Positions 18,451 through 26,690 of a stretch of DNA of 64,000 nucleotides are shown one piece after another. The notes under the pieces were generated by a model. It made no database searches. It had not been told where the DNA came from and was given only the letters and a program-made list of their open reading frames with translations. Positions within the stretch are counted from its first letter, which is position 1; each line of letters begins with the position of its first letter. The stretch covers positions 62,001 to 126,000 of the forward strand of contig NZ_BCWU01000004.1 of assembly GCF_001592365.1 (NCBI RefSeq), given 5' to 3'. The stretch is from Gordonia hydrophobica NBRC 16057 (lineage in GTDB: Bacteria > Actinomycetota > Actinomycetes > Mycobacteriales > Mycobacteriaceae). The translations under genes were made by a program, and so were the position numbers.

Positions 18451-19143
18451 ATGAGCGACACCACCGTGACCGGTGCGATCCTGGCGGCCGCCGCCGATCA
18501 GGCGCGCCCGATGCTGACCTACTACAACGACTCGACGGGCGAGCGCACGGAGCTGTCCGGTGCGACGCTCGGCAACTGGGCCGCGAAGATCGGCAACTAT
18601 CTGCGCGACGAGATCGGCGTGCTCCCCGGCGACCCGGTGCGCGTCGATCTTCCCGAGCACTGGCAGACCGCCGCGATCCTGCTCGGCTCGTGGTGGGCCG
18701 GAGCCCAGGTGCTGATCGCCGACGACGGTGACGGGCGAGTGGTGTTCACCAGCCGCGATCGGATCGACTCCCACGATGAGGACGAGATCGTCGTCGTGCC
18801 GCTCGATCCGTTCGCGATGGGCGTGCGAGACCTTCCGGTGGGGATCAGCGACTTCGGCGAATCGATCCGCGCTCACGGCGATCACTTCGTCCCGTCCGGA
18901 GCGGGCCGCCTCGCCGTCGATTCGGTGACCGTGCAGCAGGTGCTCACCGCGGCCCCGGACGGGCTCGGCGCCGACGACCGGGTGCTCTCGGTTCGACCGT
19001 GGCACACCGTCGCCGACCTGGTCGCGAACTTCGCCGCGCCGTTGGCGGCCGGCGCCTCGCTGGTCTACGTGGACGGTTCGGCCGACGAGGCCGCCTTGGC
19101 GAAGACCGCGTCGACGGAGAAGGCGACCGTCACTTGGCGGTGA
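18451..19143 (+). CDS. TIGR03089 family protein (truncated AMP-ligase-like)
   Basis: 230-residue actinobacterial protein resembling only the N-terminal part of acyl-CoA synthetase/AMP-binding enzymes (YLRDEIGVLPGDPVRVDLPE, ILLGSWWAGAQVLIAD). It lacks the adenylate-forming core motif, as is usual for TIGR03089. ATG at 18451 is preceded by GAGGAA. Follows the LCP gene in the same order as in M. tuberculosis. No activity is known. Confidence 0.82.
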   Translation: MSDTTVTGAILAAAADQARPMLTYYNDSTGERTELSGATLGNWAAKIGNYLRDEIGVLPGDPVRVDLPEHWQTAAILLGSWWAGAQVLIADDGDGRVVFTSRDRIDSHDEDEIVVVPLDPFAMGVRDLPVGISDFGESIRAHGDHFVPSGAGRLAVDSVTVQQVLTAAPDGLGADDRVLSVRPWHTVADLVANFAAPLAAGASLVYVDGSADEAALAKTASTEKATVTWR

Positions 19144-19180
19144 CCGCCGGGCGACGACGAGAGGACCACGACGAGACGCG

Positions 19181-19215
19181 GCGTTCCCCGTCACCATCGT
19201 GGTGACGGGGAACGC
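19181..19215. terminator. Bidirectional terminator hairpin
   Basis: Perfect 15-bp arms GCGTTCCCCGTCACC (19181-19195) and GGTGACGGGGAACGC (19201-19215) around a 5-nt loop, between the convergent TIGR03089 gene and fadE25. No long U-tract, as is common in actinobacteria. Confidence 0.8.
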
Positions 19216-19233
19216 TGTGTCTGCGGAACGAGC

Positions 19234-20406
19234 TCAGCCGCGGAGCAGTGCGCGGCTCATGACCACGCGCTGAATCTGGTTGGTGCCCTCGTAGATCTGG
19301 GTGATCTTGGCGTCGCGCATCATGCGCTCGACTGGGAAGTCGGTGGTGTAGCCGGCGCCGCCGAACAGCTGGACGGCATCGGTGGTCACCTCCATCGCGA
19401 CGTCGGAGGCCAAGCACTTCGACGCCGAGCTGATGAAGCCGAGGTTGCCCTCGCCGCGCTCGGCACGAGCGGCCGCGGTGTAGACCATGAGGCGCGCGGC
19501 CTCCACCTTCATCGCCATGTCGGCGATCATGAACTCGACGCCCTGGAACTGGCTGAGGGTCTTGCCGAACTGCTTGCGGTCCTTGACGTACTCGATCGCG
19601 GCGTCGAGGGCGCCCTGGGCGACGCCGACGGCCTGCGCGCCGATGGTCGGACGGGTGTGGTCGAGAGTGGCCAGCGCGGTCTTGAAACCGGTGCCCTCCG
19701 CGCCGATGATGCGATCGGCGGGGATGGTGCAGTTCTCGAAGTACAGCTCCGCCGTGGGGCTGCCCTTGATGCCGAGCTTGTGCTCCAGCGGGCCGACGGT
19801 GAAGCCCGGATCGTCCTTGTGGACCATGAACGCCGAGATGCCGTTGGCGCCCTTCTCCGGATCGGTGACCGCCATGACGGTGTACCAGGTGGACTTGCCG
19901 CCGTTGGTGATCCAGCACTTGGAACCGTTGAGCACCCAGCTGTCGCCGTCCTTGCGGGCGCGGGTCTTCATCGACGCGGCGTCGGAGCCGGCCTCACGTT
20001 CGGACAGCGCGTACGAGGCCATCGCCTCGCCCGACGCGATCGACGGCAGCACCTGCGCCTTGAGCTCATCGGACCCCGACAGGATCAGTCCCATGGTGCC
20101 GAGCTTGTTGACGGCGGGGATCAGCGACGCCGAGACGTCGACGCGTGCCACCTCTTCGATGACGATGCAGGCGGCGACCGAGTCCGCGCCCTGTCCCTCG
20201 AACTGCTCGGGGACGTGGACCGCGTTGAATCCGTTGGCGACGAGTGCGGCGCGAGCCTCCTCCGGGAAGCGCGCGTTCTCGTCGACGTCCTTGGCGTGCG
20301 GCGCGATCTCCTTCTCGGCCAGCGCACGGATGGCGTCACGCAGTGCCTGATGCTCCTCCGGAAGCTGGAAGAGGTCGAAATCGGGGTTTCCGAACTTGCC
20401 CATCAT
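19234..20406 (-). CDS. fadE25: Acyl-CoA dehydrogenase FadE25
   Basis: 390-residue FAD-dependent acyl-CoA dehydrogenase of beta-oxidation. Shows YALSEREAGSDAASMKTRA, WITNGGKSTWY, the helix QFQGVEFMIADMAMK and the C-terminal signature QLFGGAGYTTDFPVERMMRDAKITQIYEGTNQIQ, which contains the catalytic-base region (YEGTNQ). It precedes purE/purK as in M. tuberculosis but is separated from them by a TetR gene and a four-gene cassette. CACTGAGTG palindromes lie 44 and 85 bp upstream of the start. Confidence 0.93.
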   Translation of the reverse strand: MMGKFGNPDFDLFQLPEEHQALRDAIRALAEKEIAPHAKDVDENARFPEEARAALVANGFNAVHVPEQFEGQGADSVAACIVIEEVARVDVSASLIPAVNKLGTMGLILSGSDELKAQVLPSIASGEAMASYALSEREAGSDAASMKTRARKDGDSWVLNGSKCWITNGGKSTWYTVMAVTDPEKGANGISAFMVHKDDPGFTVGPLEHKLGIKGSPTAELYFENCTIPADRIIGAEGTGFKTALATLDHTRPTIGAQAVGVAQGALDAAIEYVKDRKQFGKTLSQFQGVEFMIADMAMKVEAARLMVYTAAARAERGEGNLGFISSASKCLASDVAMEVTTDAVQLFGGAGYTTDFPVERMMRDAKITQIYEGTNQIQRVVMSRALLRG

Positions 20407-20446
20407 CTCTCCTTCGCTGACACGCAGCTTTCGTGACGCCCCAGCC

Positions 20447-20502
20447 TGTCACTGAGTGCCGTCCATCGGTTATCTCTCACTTCATCACGGCACTGAGTGC
20501 CG
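20447..20502. promoter_or_regulatory. Two CACTGAGTG palindromes upstream of fadE25
   Basis: The core CACTGAGTG occurs at 20450-20458 and 20491-20499. The second is embedded in a perfect 15-bp palindrome CGGCACTGAGTGCCG (20488-20502) that overlaps the 3' end of the tetR gene. The spacing of 41 bp is near four helical turns. They are candidate operators for fadE25, possibly bound by the adjacent TetR protein. Confidence 0.5.
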
Positions 20503-21198
20503 AGTCAATCCCGCACGGACCGCCTCGGCGATCTCGTCCGGCGTGCTGCCGCTGGGAAAAGTCACCACCGCGACCTGCTGCGGTGCGTCGCGTCGGCGCT
20601 CATCGTCGACGAATCCGTCCGCCGAGGCGCGGATCGCGCGCAGTTCACGTCGCAGATCCGCCGCGGTGGCACCGTCGTCGCCACGCACCATCGACCGCAG
20701 CAGATAGTTGTGCGCGCCGGTCACCGCCGCGGCGAAGGCGATGATCCGCACCCGTGGCACCGCGGGCCGCGCGCGCCGCAGGAAGTCCTCGAAGACACGT
20801 TGGTAGCGATACGTCGTGACGAGTTCTCGGTCGCGCAGTGCGGGCACCTGGGAGACCACGCGGTATCGCCGCACAGCGACGTCGCGAATCGTCGCATAAT
20901 GCGCGAAGACCAGCTCGGCAGCCTCGCACACCGCCCACCACGGGTCGGCGTCACTGCGTACGGGGTCGTCCAGATGCTCGGCCACCAATTCCAGCAAGGT
21001 CTCGTGATCGGCGAAGATCAGATCTTCCTTCGAGCGGAACTGCCGAAACAGCGTTCTGCGCGAAACTCCTGCGGCCGCGGCGATCTCGTCGACGGGCGTC
21101 GACTCGTAGCCCTTGGCCGAGAACAGTCTGATGGCCTCGGTGACCACGTGCATGCGGAATTCCGCGGGCTCGGTGTGCACCTGATCGGTCGTGGCCAT
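20485..21198 (-). CDS. TetR/AcrR family transcriptional regulator
   Basis: 237 residues. The N-terminal helix-turn-helix reads GYESTPVDEIAAAAGVSRRTLFRQFRSKED in two parts, with ASVSRRTLFRQF-type recognition helix; the rest is a helical ligand-binding domain. It lies directly upstream of fadE25 in the same orientation, with 78 bp between its stop and the fadE25 start. This suggests local control of the dehydrogenase or of the divergent 21289-24192 cassette. Ligand unknown. Confidence 0.85.
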   Translation of the reverse strand: MATTDQVHTEPAEFRMHVVTEAIRLFSAKGYESTPVDEIAAAAGVSRRTLFRQFRSKEDLIFADHETLLELVAEHLDDPVRSDADPWWAVCEAAELVFAHYATIRDVAVRRYRVVSQVPALRDRELVTTYRYQRVFEDFLRRARPAVPRVRIIAFAAAVTGAHNYLLRSMVRGDDGATAADLRRELRAIRASADGFVDDERRRDAPQQVAVVTFPSGSTPDEIAEAVRAGLTRHSVP

Positions 21199-21288
21199 GG
21201 CGACAGTATCGCTCAGTTGTGCACTCGCCGCCCACAACCCGGCCCGGTCGGCCTCGCCGAGTGCGGTTCCATACGGCAAGCTGGAAGT

Positions 21289-21666
21289 ATGAAGGTTCCC
21301 CGCATCGTCGCCCGCGCCAACAAGTACGTGACCAACCCGATCCAGGGACTCTGGGCGGGGCGCATCGCACCGTGGGCGGTCGTCCAGCACGTGGGCCGAA
21401 CGTCCAAACGCCCGTACCAGACCCCGGTCCTGGCGTTCGTCGACGACGGCCGTGTGAGCATCGCCCTCAACTACGGCGCCGAATCGGACTGGGTCAAGAA
21501 CGTTCTCGAGGCAGGCGAGTTCACGCTGGTGCGCGGTGGGAAGCAGGTGTCGGTGGCGGGCGTTCGCGTCCTGCCCGCAGACTCCCCCGACGTGGTGAAG
21601 TCCGCTCGCATCCCGGCGCTCCTCGCCGACTCGGTCCTCTACGGCCGGATCGTGGAGAAGGCGTGA
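21289..21666 (+). CDS. Deazaflavin-dependent nitroreductase family protein (DUF385/Ddn-like)
   Basis: 125 residues with the split-barrel features of the Ddn family: PWAVVQHVGRTSKRPYQTPVLAF near the N-terminus and WVKNVLEAGEFTLVRGGK. Such proteins bind F420 or related cofactors in mycobacteria. ATG at 21289 fits the short size of the family. Its stop overlaps the next start (GTGA). Cofactor use here is inferred from family only. Confidence 0.78.
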   Translation: MKVPRIVARANKYVTNPIQGLWAGRIAPWAVVQHVGRTSKRPYQTPVLAFVDDGRVSIALNYGAESDWVKNVLEAGEFTLVRGGKQVSVAGVRVLPADSPDVVKSARIPALLADSVLYGRIVEKA

Positions 21667-22484
21667 GCGCACACGCGGACACACTGGCGGACTTCGAGCG
21701 CGGTGAGTTCACCGATGCCGGAGTGACCCATCGCTTCTACCGCCGCGGCAGTGGACCGGCGGTGGTGGTGATCCCCGAGATCCCCGGACTCACCCCGAAG
21801 GTCGCGGATTTCGCGCGTCGTGTCAGCGATGCGGGCTGCACCGTCTTCGTGCCGTCGTTCTTCGGCGTCGACGGCGCCGACCCGAAGCCGAGCGGTCTCG
21901 GCGATCTGCCACGGGTCGGCGGGCTGATGGCGCGCTCCCTCGGGAAGATCTGTGTGAGTCGCGAGTTCACGGTGTTCGCGACGGGCAAGTCCTCACCGGT
22001 GGTGGTCTGGCTGCGCGCACTGGCTCGTCATGCCCACGCCGAATGCGGCGGTCCGGGGGTCGGGGCCATCGGCATGTGCGTGTCGGGCGGGTTCGCGCTC
22101 GCCATGGCCGTCGACGACACGCTGCTGGCGCCGGTGCTGTCGCAACCGTCGTTGCCGGTGGGCATCACGCCCGGGCGTCGACGGAACATCGACATCTCGC
22201 CCGACGATCTCGCCACCGTGAAAGCCCGGTGCGCCCGGGGCCTGGAGGTGATGGGCGCCCGGTTCGAGGGCGATGCGCTGGTCCCCGGCAGCCGGTTCGA
22301 GTTTCTCCGCGAGCAGCTCGGCGACGCCTTCATCGGCGTCGAGCTGCCCGACACCGCTGCCTCACCGGACGCCCTGATCCCACCGCACTCGGTGGTGACG
22401 GAACATCTGATCGACGAGCCCGGACAGCCCACGCGCGACACGCTCGACGACATCATCGACTTCTTCCAGCGGAAGCTCGCATGA
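21663..22484 (+). CDS. Dienelactone hydrolase family protein
   Basis: 273-residue alpha/beta hydrolase. The nucleophile elbow is GMCVSGGF with Cys139, as in dienelactone hydrolases. Other family traits are VVVIPEIPGLTPKVADFARR and GCTVFVPSFFG. The GTG start overlaps the preceding stop by 4 nt and the stop overlaps the next start. Actual substrate unknown. Confidence 0.83.
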   Translation: MSAHADTLADFERGEFTDAGVTHRFYRRGSGPAVVVIPEIPGLTPKVADFARRVSDAGCTVFVPSFFGVDGADPKPSGLGDLPRVGGLMARSLGKICVSREFTVFATGKSSPVVVWLRALARHAHAECGGPGVGAIGMCVSGGFALAMAVDDTLLAPVLSQPSLPVGITPGRRRNIDISPDDLATVKARCARGLEVMGARFEGDALVPGSRFEFLREQLGDAFIGVELPDTAASPDALIPPHSVVTEHLIDEPGQPTRDTLDDIIDFFQRKLA

Positions 22485-23179
22485 CCGGCGTCGTCGATCT
22501 GAGCCCGCTCGACGATCCGTTCACCGGTGCACTGCGCGGGCGGCAGGCCCAGTTCGCCCGCGTCCGCGGTCGCATTGCGGCCTTTCACCCCGACGTGTCG
22601 GTGTTCTACGGACATCCGCGCGAGATGACCACCGACGACTGGGCCGACATGGCCGCGCTCGCAGGCCCGGGAAACACGGTGGGACTGCGCGACTGCCGCA
22701 CGCCGACACCGGCGGGATGGCACCACCTCGAGACCTTCGGTCTGGTCCAGTACTCGGGCGAGGGCGTCGAACCCCGCGCCGATCCGGAGGTCGTCGTGCT
22801 CGGCCCGAGCGATGTGGCCGAGATGACCGCACTCGTCGAACTCACCGAACCCGGACCGTTTCTGCCCCGCACCATCGAGATGGGCCGCTATCTGGGGATT
22901 CGGGACGACGCCGGGCGGCTGGTCGCCATGGCCGGGCAGCGTCTCCGACTCCCCGGCTGGGTCGAGATCAGTGCGGTCTGCACGCATCCCGACGCCCGCG
23001 GCCGCGGTCTGGCACGACGGCTCGTCGCCGCCGTCGCGCACGAGACCGTCACCGGCGGCGACACCCCGTTCCTGCACACCACCGCCGACAACCCGGCGCG
23101 TCGCCTCTACGAGTCGATGGGCTTCGTCCTGCGCAGCATCGTCGACCTGGAGATCGTCCGGGTTCCGAAAGGAGCATGA
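22481..23179 (+). CDS. GNAT family N-acetyltransferase
   Basis: 232 residues. The C-terminal half carries the acetyl-CoA-binding motif A, VCTHPDARGRGLARRLVAAV, and motif B, TTADNPARRLYESMGFVLR, both typical of GNAT enzymes. The N-terminal half is divergent. Start overlaps the hydrolase stop (ATGA) and its stop overlaps the following start. Substrate unknown. Confidence 0.82.
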   Translation: MTGVVDLSPLDDPFTGALRGRQAQFARVRGRIAAFHPDVSVFYGHPREMTTDDWADMAALAGPGNTVGLRDCRTPTPAGWHHLETFGLVQYSGEGVEPRADPEVVVLGPSDVAEMTALVELTEPGPFLPRTIEMGRYLGIRDDAGRLVAMAGQRLRLPGWVEISAVCTHPDARGRGLARRLVAAVAHETVTGGDTPFLHTTADNPARRLYESMGFVLRSIVDLEIVRVPKGA

Positions 23180-24192
23180 CCATGTTCAGTTTCGATCACC
23201 TGTCCGTCCCGATCGCCGGAGCCCCGATGGCGGGCGGCACCTCGACCCCGGAACTGACCGCGGCCGTCTCGAACGCAGGCGGGCTGGGGTTCTACGGCGC
23301 CGCCTACCTCTCCCCCGACCAGTTGCGTGACACCATCGCGACCATCCGCTCCCTCACCGACCGGCCGTTCGGCGTCAATCTGTTCGTGCCCGAAGAGATT
23401 CCGTTCGACGCGGCTGCCTTCGCCGCCTATCGGGCACGCCTGGAGCCCTTGGCCGCCCGACTCGGCGCGGATCTGCCCGACGATGTGCCGTACACGGACG
23501 ACTCGTTCGACGGCAAGGTGCAGGTGCTGATCGAGGAGCGGGTTCCGGTCGCGTCGTTCACCTTCGGCTGCCCCGACCGCGAGACCATCGCGCGGCTGCA
23601 GGCCGCCGGCGTCCTGGTCGCGGGAACCGTGACCAACGTCGCCGAAGCCGTCATCGCTCGTGACGCGGGCGTCGACGCCGTCTGCGCGCAGGGCGTGTCC
23701 GCGGGCGGACACCGCGCCACCTACGGGATCCTCGACACCGACCCCGAGATCGACACGCTCCCCCTGACCGGCGCCGTCGTCGAGGCGACCGGCCTGCCCG
23801 TCGTCGCGGCGGGCGGCGTCACATCCGTCGCCGATGTGCGCGCGCTCATCGACGCGGGCGCGGTCGCCGTGCAGGTCGGCACGCTCCTGCTGCGATGCCC
23901 CGAAGCCGGGACCAGACAGGCGCACCGCGATGCCCTCGTCGACCCGCGGTTCACCGAGACGGTGACCACCCGTGCCTACTCCGGACGCCTCGCGCGCGGT
24001 CTGGTCAACGATTTCATCGCCGCGCACGACGCCGACGCACCGCCGGTCTACCCGCAGGTCAACACCCTGACCGGGCCCATCCGTCGAGCAGGTGCAGCCG
24101 ACCCCGACGTGATCAACCTGTGGGCCGGCCGCGGTTTCCGCGCCGCCCAGGCGATCCCCGCGGCCGACGTGGTGGCGAGCCTGCAGCCCTAG
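23176..24192 (+). CDS. Nitronate monooxygenase (2-nitropropane dioxygenase family)
   Basis: 338-residue FMN-dependent TIM-barrel enzyme. Contains PIAGAPMAGGTSTPELTAAV at the N-terminus, the FMN/substrate motif QGVSAGGHRATYG and PVVAAGGVTSVADVRALIDAGAVAVQVGT in its phosphate-binding region. Oxidises alkyl nitronates in characterised relatives. Start overlaps the GNAT stop. Last gene of the overlapping cassette. Confidence 0.87.
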   Translation: MTMFSFDHLSVPIAGAPMAGGTSTPELTAAVSNAGGLGFYGAAYLSPDQLRDTIATIRSLTDRPFGVNLFVPEEIPFDAAAFAAYRARLEPLAARLGADLPDDVPYTDDSFDGKVQVLIEERVPVASFTFGCPDRETIARLQAAGVLVAGTVTNVAEAVIARDAGVDAVCAQGVSAGGHRATYGILDTDPEIDTLPLTGAVVEATGLPVVAAGGVTSVADVRALIDAGAVAVQVGTLLLRCPEAGTRQAHRDALVDPRFTETVTTRAYSGRLARGLVNDFIAAHDADAPPVYPQVNTLTGPIRRAGAADPDVINLWAGRGFRAAQAIPAADVVASLQP

Positions 24193-24208
24193 GAACTACA
24201 CCTAGACG

Positions 24209-24730
24209 TCAGTCCTCGAAGATGCTGCGACGCAGTTTCTCGTCCTTCGCCAGGACCATCTCCTCCAGGCTCGCCTGGAACTCGGCCATCGCCGAGGCGA
24301 TCGCCGGATCCGAGGCGCCGAGGATGCGGACGGCCAGCAGACCGGCGTTCCGGGCGCCGCCGATGGAGACGGTGGCGACCGGGACACCCGCGGGCATCTG
24401 CACGATCGAGAGCAACGAGTCCATGCCGTCGAGGTACTTGAGCGGCACCGGGACACCGATCACCGGCAGCGGGGTCGCGGAGGCGACCATGCCCGGTAGG
24501 TGCGCCGCACCACCCGCCCCGGCAATGATCACCTGAATGCCTCGGCCCGCGGCCGCCTTCGCGTAGTCGAGCATGCGCTGCGGGGTGCGGTGGGCGGAGA
24601 CGACGCCGACCTCGAACGGGATGCCGAACTCGGCGAGTGCTTCCGCAGCGGCCTTCATCGTCGGCCAGTCGGAGTCACTGCCCATGATCAGGCCGACGCG
24701 CGGGGTCGGCGGGGTGGGCTCAGTGGTCAT
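24209..24730 (-). CDS. purE: N5-carboxyaminoimidazole ribonucleotide mutase PurE
   Basis: 173-residue class I PurE of de novo purine synthesis. Shows [39 protein letters not shown] and [17 protein letters not shown], including the active-site His of SAHRTP. Downstream of purK with a 79-bp gap and no feature of note between them. Confidence 0.95.
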   Translation of the reverse strand: MTTEPTPPTPRVGLIMGSDSDWPTMKAAAEALAEFGIPFEVGVVSAHRTPQRMLDYAKAAAGRGIQVIIAGAGGAAHLPGMVASATPLPVIGVPVPLKYLDGMDSLLSIVQMPAGVPVATVSIGGARNAGLLAVRILGASDPAIASAMAEFQASLEEMVLAKDEKLRRSIFED

Positions 24731-24809
24731 CGGATCTCCCTGTCGTGTGGGTGTTCGGGATCGTGTCGGGGTGCGGGGTGCAGTGGTGTGCGGGATCGAG
24801 CGGCGGAGC

Positions 24810-26039
24810 CTACTGGTGCGGATCCCAGCCGTCGGTCCACGTGGCTGTGCTCATCCAGTGAGCGGCGCGCTCGGCGCGTTCGCGGACCTCGTCGACGCCG
24901 TGACCGGGCAGCCCGACGATGTTCACGTGACCGATCTTGCGATCGGGGCGTTCGTCCTTGCCGTACAGGTGCACCTTCGCGTCGGGCATCCTCGCGAACA
25001 GGTGATGCAGACGCTCGTCCATCGACATGTCCGGCGACTGGTCGGCACCGAGGATGTTCGCCATCACGACCACGTCCGCGCGCGGCGAGGTGTCGCCGAG
25101 CGGGTAATCGAGGACCGCGCGGAGATGCTGCTCGAACTGCGAGGTGACCGCACCGTCCATCGTCCAGTGCCCGCTGTTGTGCGGCCGCATGGCGAGCTCG
25201 TTGACGATCAGGTCGCCGTCGACGGTCTCGAAGAGTTCCATCGCCATGTCGCCGATCACCCCCAGTTCGTCGGCCAGCCGCAACGACATCTGCTGGGCGC
25301 GCTGCGCGGACTCCTCGCTCAGGCCGGGAGCAGGCGCCAGCACGACGGCGCACTGTCCCTTCCGCTGAACGGTCTCCACCACCGGCCATGCGGCGCCCTG
25401 TCCGTACGGCGACCGCGCAACCATCGCCGAGAGTTCGCGCGCCATCGCGACCTTCTGCTCGGCCATCAGCACCGCGTCGCCCCCGGCGTTGGCGTCGAAG
25501 GCCGCGAGCGCGTCGTCGCGGTTGTCGGTGATCCAGACCCCGCGGCCGTCGTACCCCCCGCTGACGGCCTTGAGCACCACCTGCCACTCGTGCGCCGCAC
25601 CGAACGCGATCAGCGCCTCCCGTGCCGCGGGGACGCTGCCGGACAGGTCGACGAAGTCCGGGACCGGGAGCCCCAGTTCCGACAGCCGTCGACGCATGGC
25701 GAGCTTGTCCTGCGCAAAGTGCAGGGCCGCGGACGGCGGGCGGACCTGCACGCCGTCGGCCTCCAACGCCTGCAGATGCGCCAGCGGGACGCCCTCGTGG
25801 TCGAAGGTCAGCGCCACCGATCCCTCCGCGGCAGCGCGCAGCGCCTCGAGATCGTTGTGGGAGCCGATCACCACGTTCGCGCTGACCTGAGCGGCGGGTT
25901 CGGTCGCGCCGCCCGCGAGAACACGCAGGCACTGGCCGAGCGCGACGGCCGACTGGTGCGTCATGCGCGCGAGCTGACCGCCACCGATCATGGTCACGGT
26001 GGGCATGCCGGTAGAACGTCGATCTGGGCTAGAAGTCAC
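24810..26039 (-). CDS. purK: N5-carboxyaminoimidazole ribonucleotide synthase PurK
   Basis: 409-residue ATP-grasp enzyme converting AIR, bicarbonate and ATP to N5-CAIR. N-terminal [22 protein letters not shown] and the ATP-grasp segment [17 protein letters not shown] are visible. ATG at 26006 would remove an 11-residue leader; the GTG at 26039 is kept because mycobacterial PurK has a comparable leader. Confidence 0.93.
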   Translation of the reverse strand: MTSSPDRRSTGMPTVTMIGGGQLARMTHQSAVALGQCLRVLAGGATEPAAQVSANVVIGSHNDLEALRAAAEGSVALTFDHEGVPLAHLQALEADGVQVRPPSAALHFAQDKLAMRRRLSELGLPVPDFVDLSGSVPAAREALIAFGAAHEWQVVLKAVSGGYDGRGVWITDNRDDALAAFDANAGGDAVLMAEQKVAMARELSAMVARSPYGQGAAWPVVETVQRKGQCAVVLAPAPGLSEESAQRAQQMSLRLADELGVIGDMAMELFETVDGDLIVNELAMRPHNSGHWTMDGAVTSQFEQHLRAVLDYPLGDTSPRADVVVMANILGADQSPDMSMDERLHHLFARMPDAKVHLYGKDERPDRKIGHVNIVGLPGHGVDEVRERAERAAHWMSTATWTDGWDPHQ

Positions 26040-26115
26040 GGTGCAATGGTGTCATGTCCGTGACTTTCGTCGTGCAGGGCCGCCGGTCGATGCCGGCGTT
26101 CGTGCCCCGGTTACG

Positions 26116-26129
26116 TACACTCGAACCTT
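26116..26129 (+). promoter_or_regulatory. Candidate leaderless promoter of gtrA-family gene
   Basis: TACACT at 26116-26121 lies 8 nt before the GTG start at 26130, so the transcript would start at or near the initiation codon. No ribosome site precedes the gene. Confidence 0.5.
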
Positions 26130-26690
26130 GTGCCGACCATTGACGGGGTAGTGAACAGCCTCCCGCACCCCCTGCGACGACTCGTCGTGAAGCACAGCGA
26201 ATTCATCAAGTTCGCCATCGTCGGCGGCACCACGTTCGTCGTCGACACCGTGGTCTACTTCATCCTCGCGTTCACGATTCTGGAGCCCAAGCCGACCATC
26301 GCCCGCGTGATCTCGGGCGGCGTCGCGGTGGTCCTGAGCTACGTGCTCAACCGGGAGTGGGCGTTCAAGAACCGCGGCGGCCGCGAGCGGTCGCACGAGG
26401 CGGCGCTGTTCTTCATCATCAGCGGCATCGGTGTGCTCCTGGCGGCCGGTCCGCTGTGGCTGGGCAACAACGTCTTCAACATGCGCGAGAACATCCACGG
26501 CCTGGAACTGGCGATCGTGGACTTCATGCTCGGCATGATCATCGGCAATCTGATCGGCATGGGCTTCCGCTTCTGGGCACTGCGCCGCTTCGCCTTTCCC
26601 GACGAGCAGCCGCGCGGCGGCGAGGGCGGATCCACCGACGTCCACCCGAACTCAGACGAGCTCAGCGATGAGGAACTCGGACACGCCTGA
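26130..26690 (+). CDS. GtrA family membrane protein (Rv3277-like)
   Basis: 186 residues with four membrane helices and the GtrA signature FIKFAIVGGTTFVVDTVVYF, followed by VLSYVLNREWAF. GtrA proteins are thought to move polyprenyl-linked sugars across the membrane. Divergent from purK as in M. tuberculosis. Its 3' end overlaps that of the convergent histidine kinase gene by 29 bp. Confidence 0.87.
   Translation: MPTIDGVVNSLPHPLRRLVVKHSEFIKFAIVGGTTFVVDTVVYFILAFTILEPKPTIARVISGGVAVVLSYVLNREWAFKNRGGRERSHEAALFFIISGIGVLLAAGPLWLGNNVFNMRENIHGLELAIVDFMLGMIIGNLIGMGFRFWALRRFAFPDEQPRGGEGGSTDVHPNSDELSDEELGHA

Noticed and set aside
16752-18464. Minus-strand frame of 570 codons opposite the LCP ligase gene
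   Set aside because: Shadow frame; the plus strand carries a full LCP domain.
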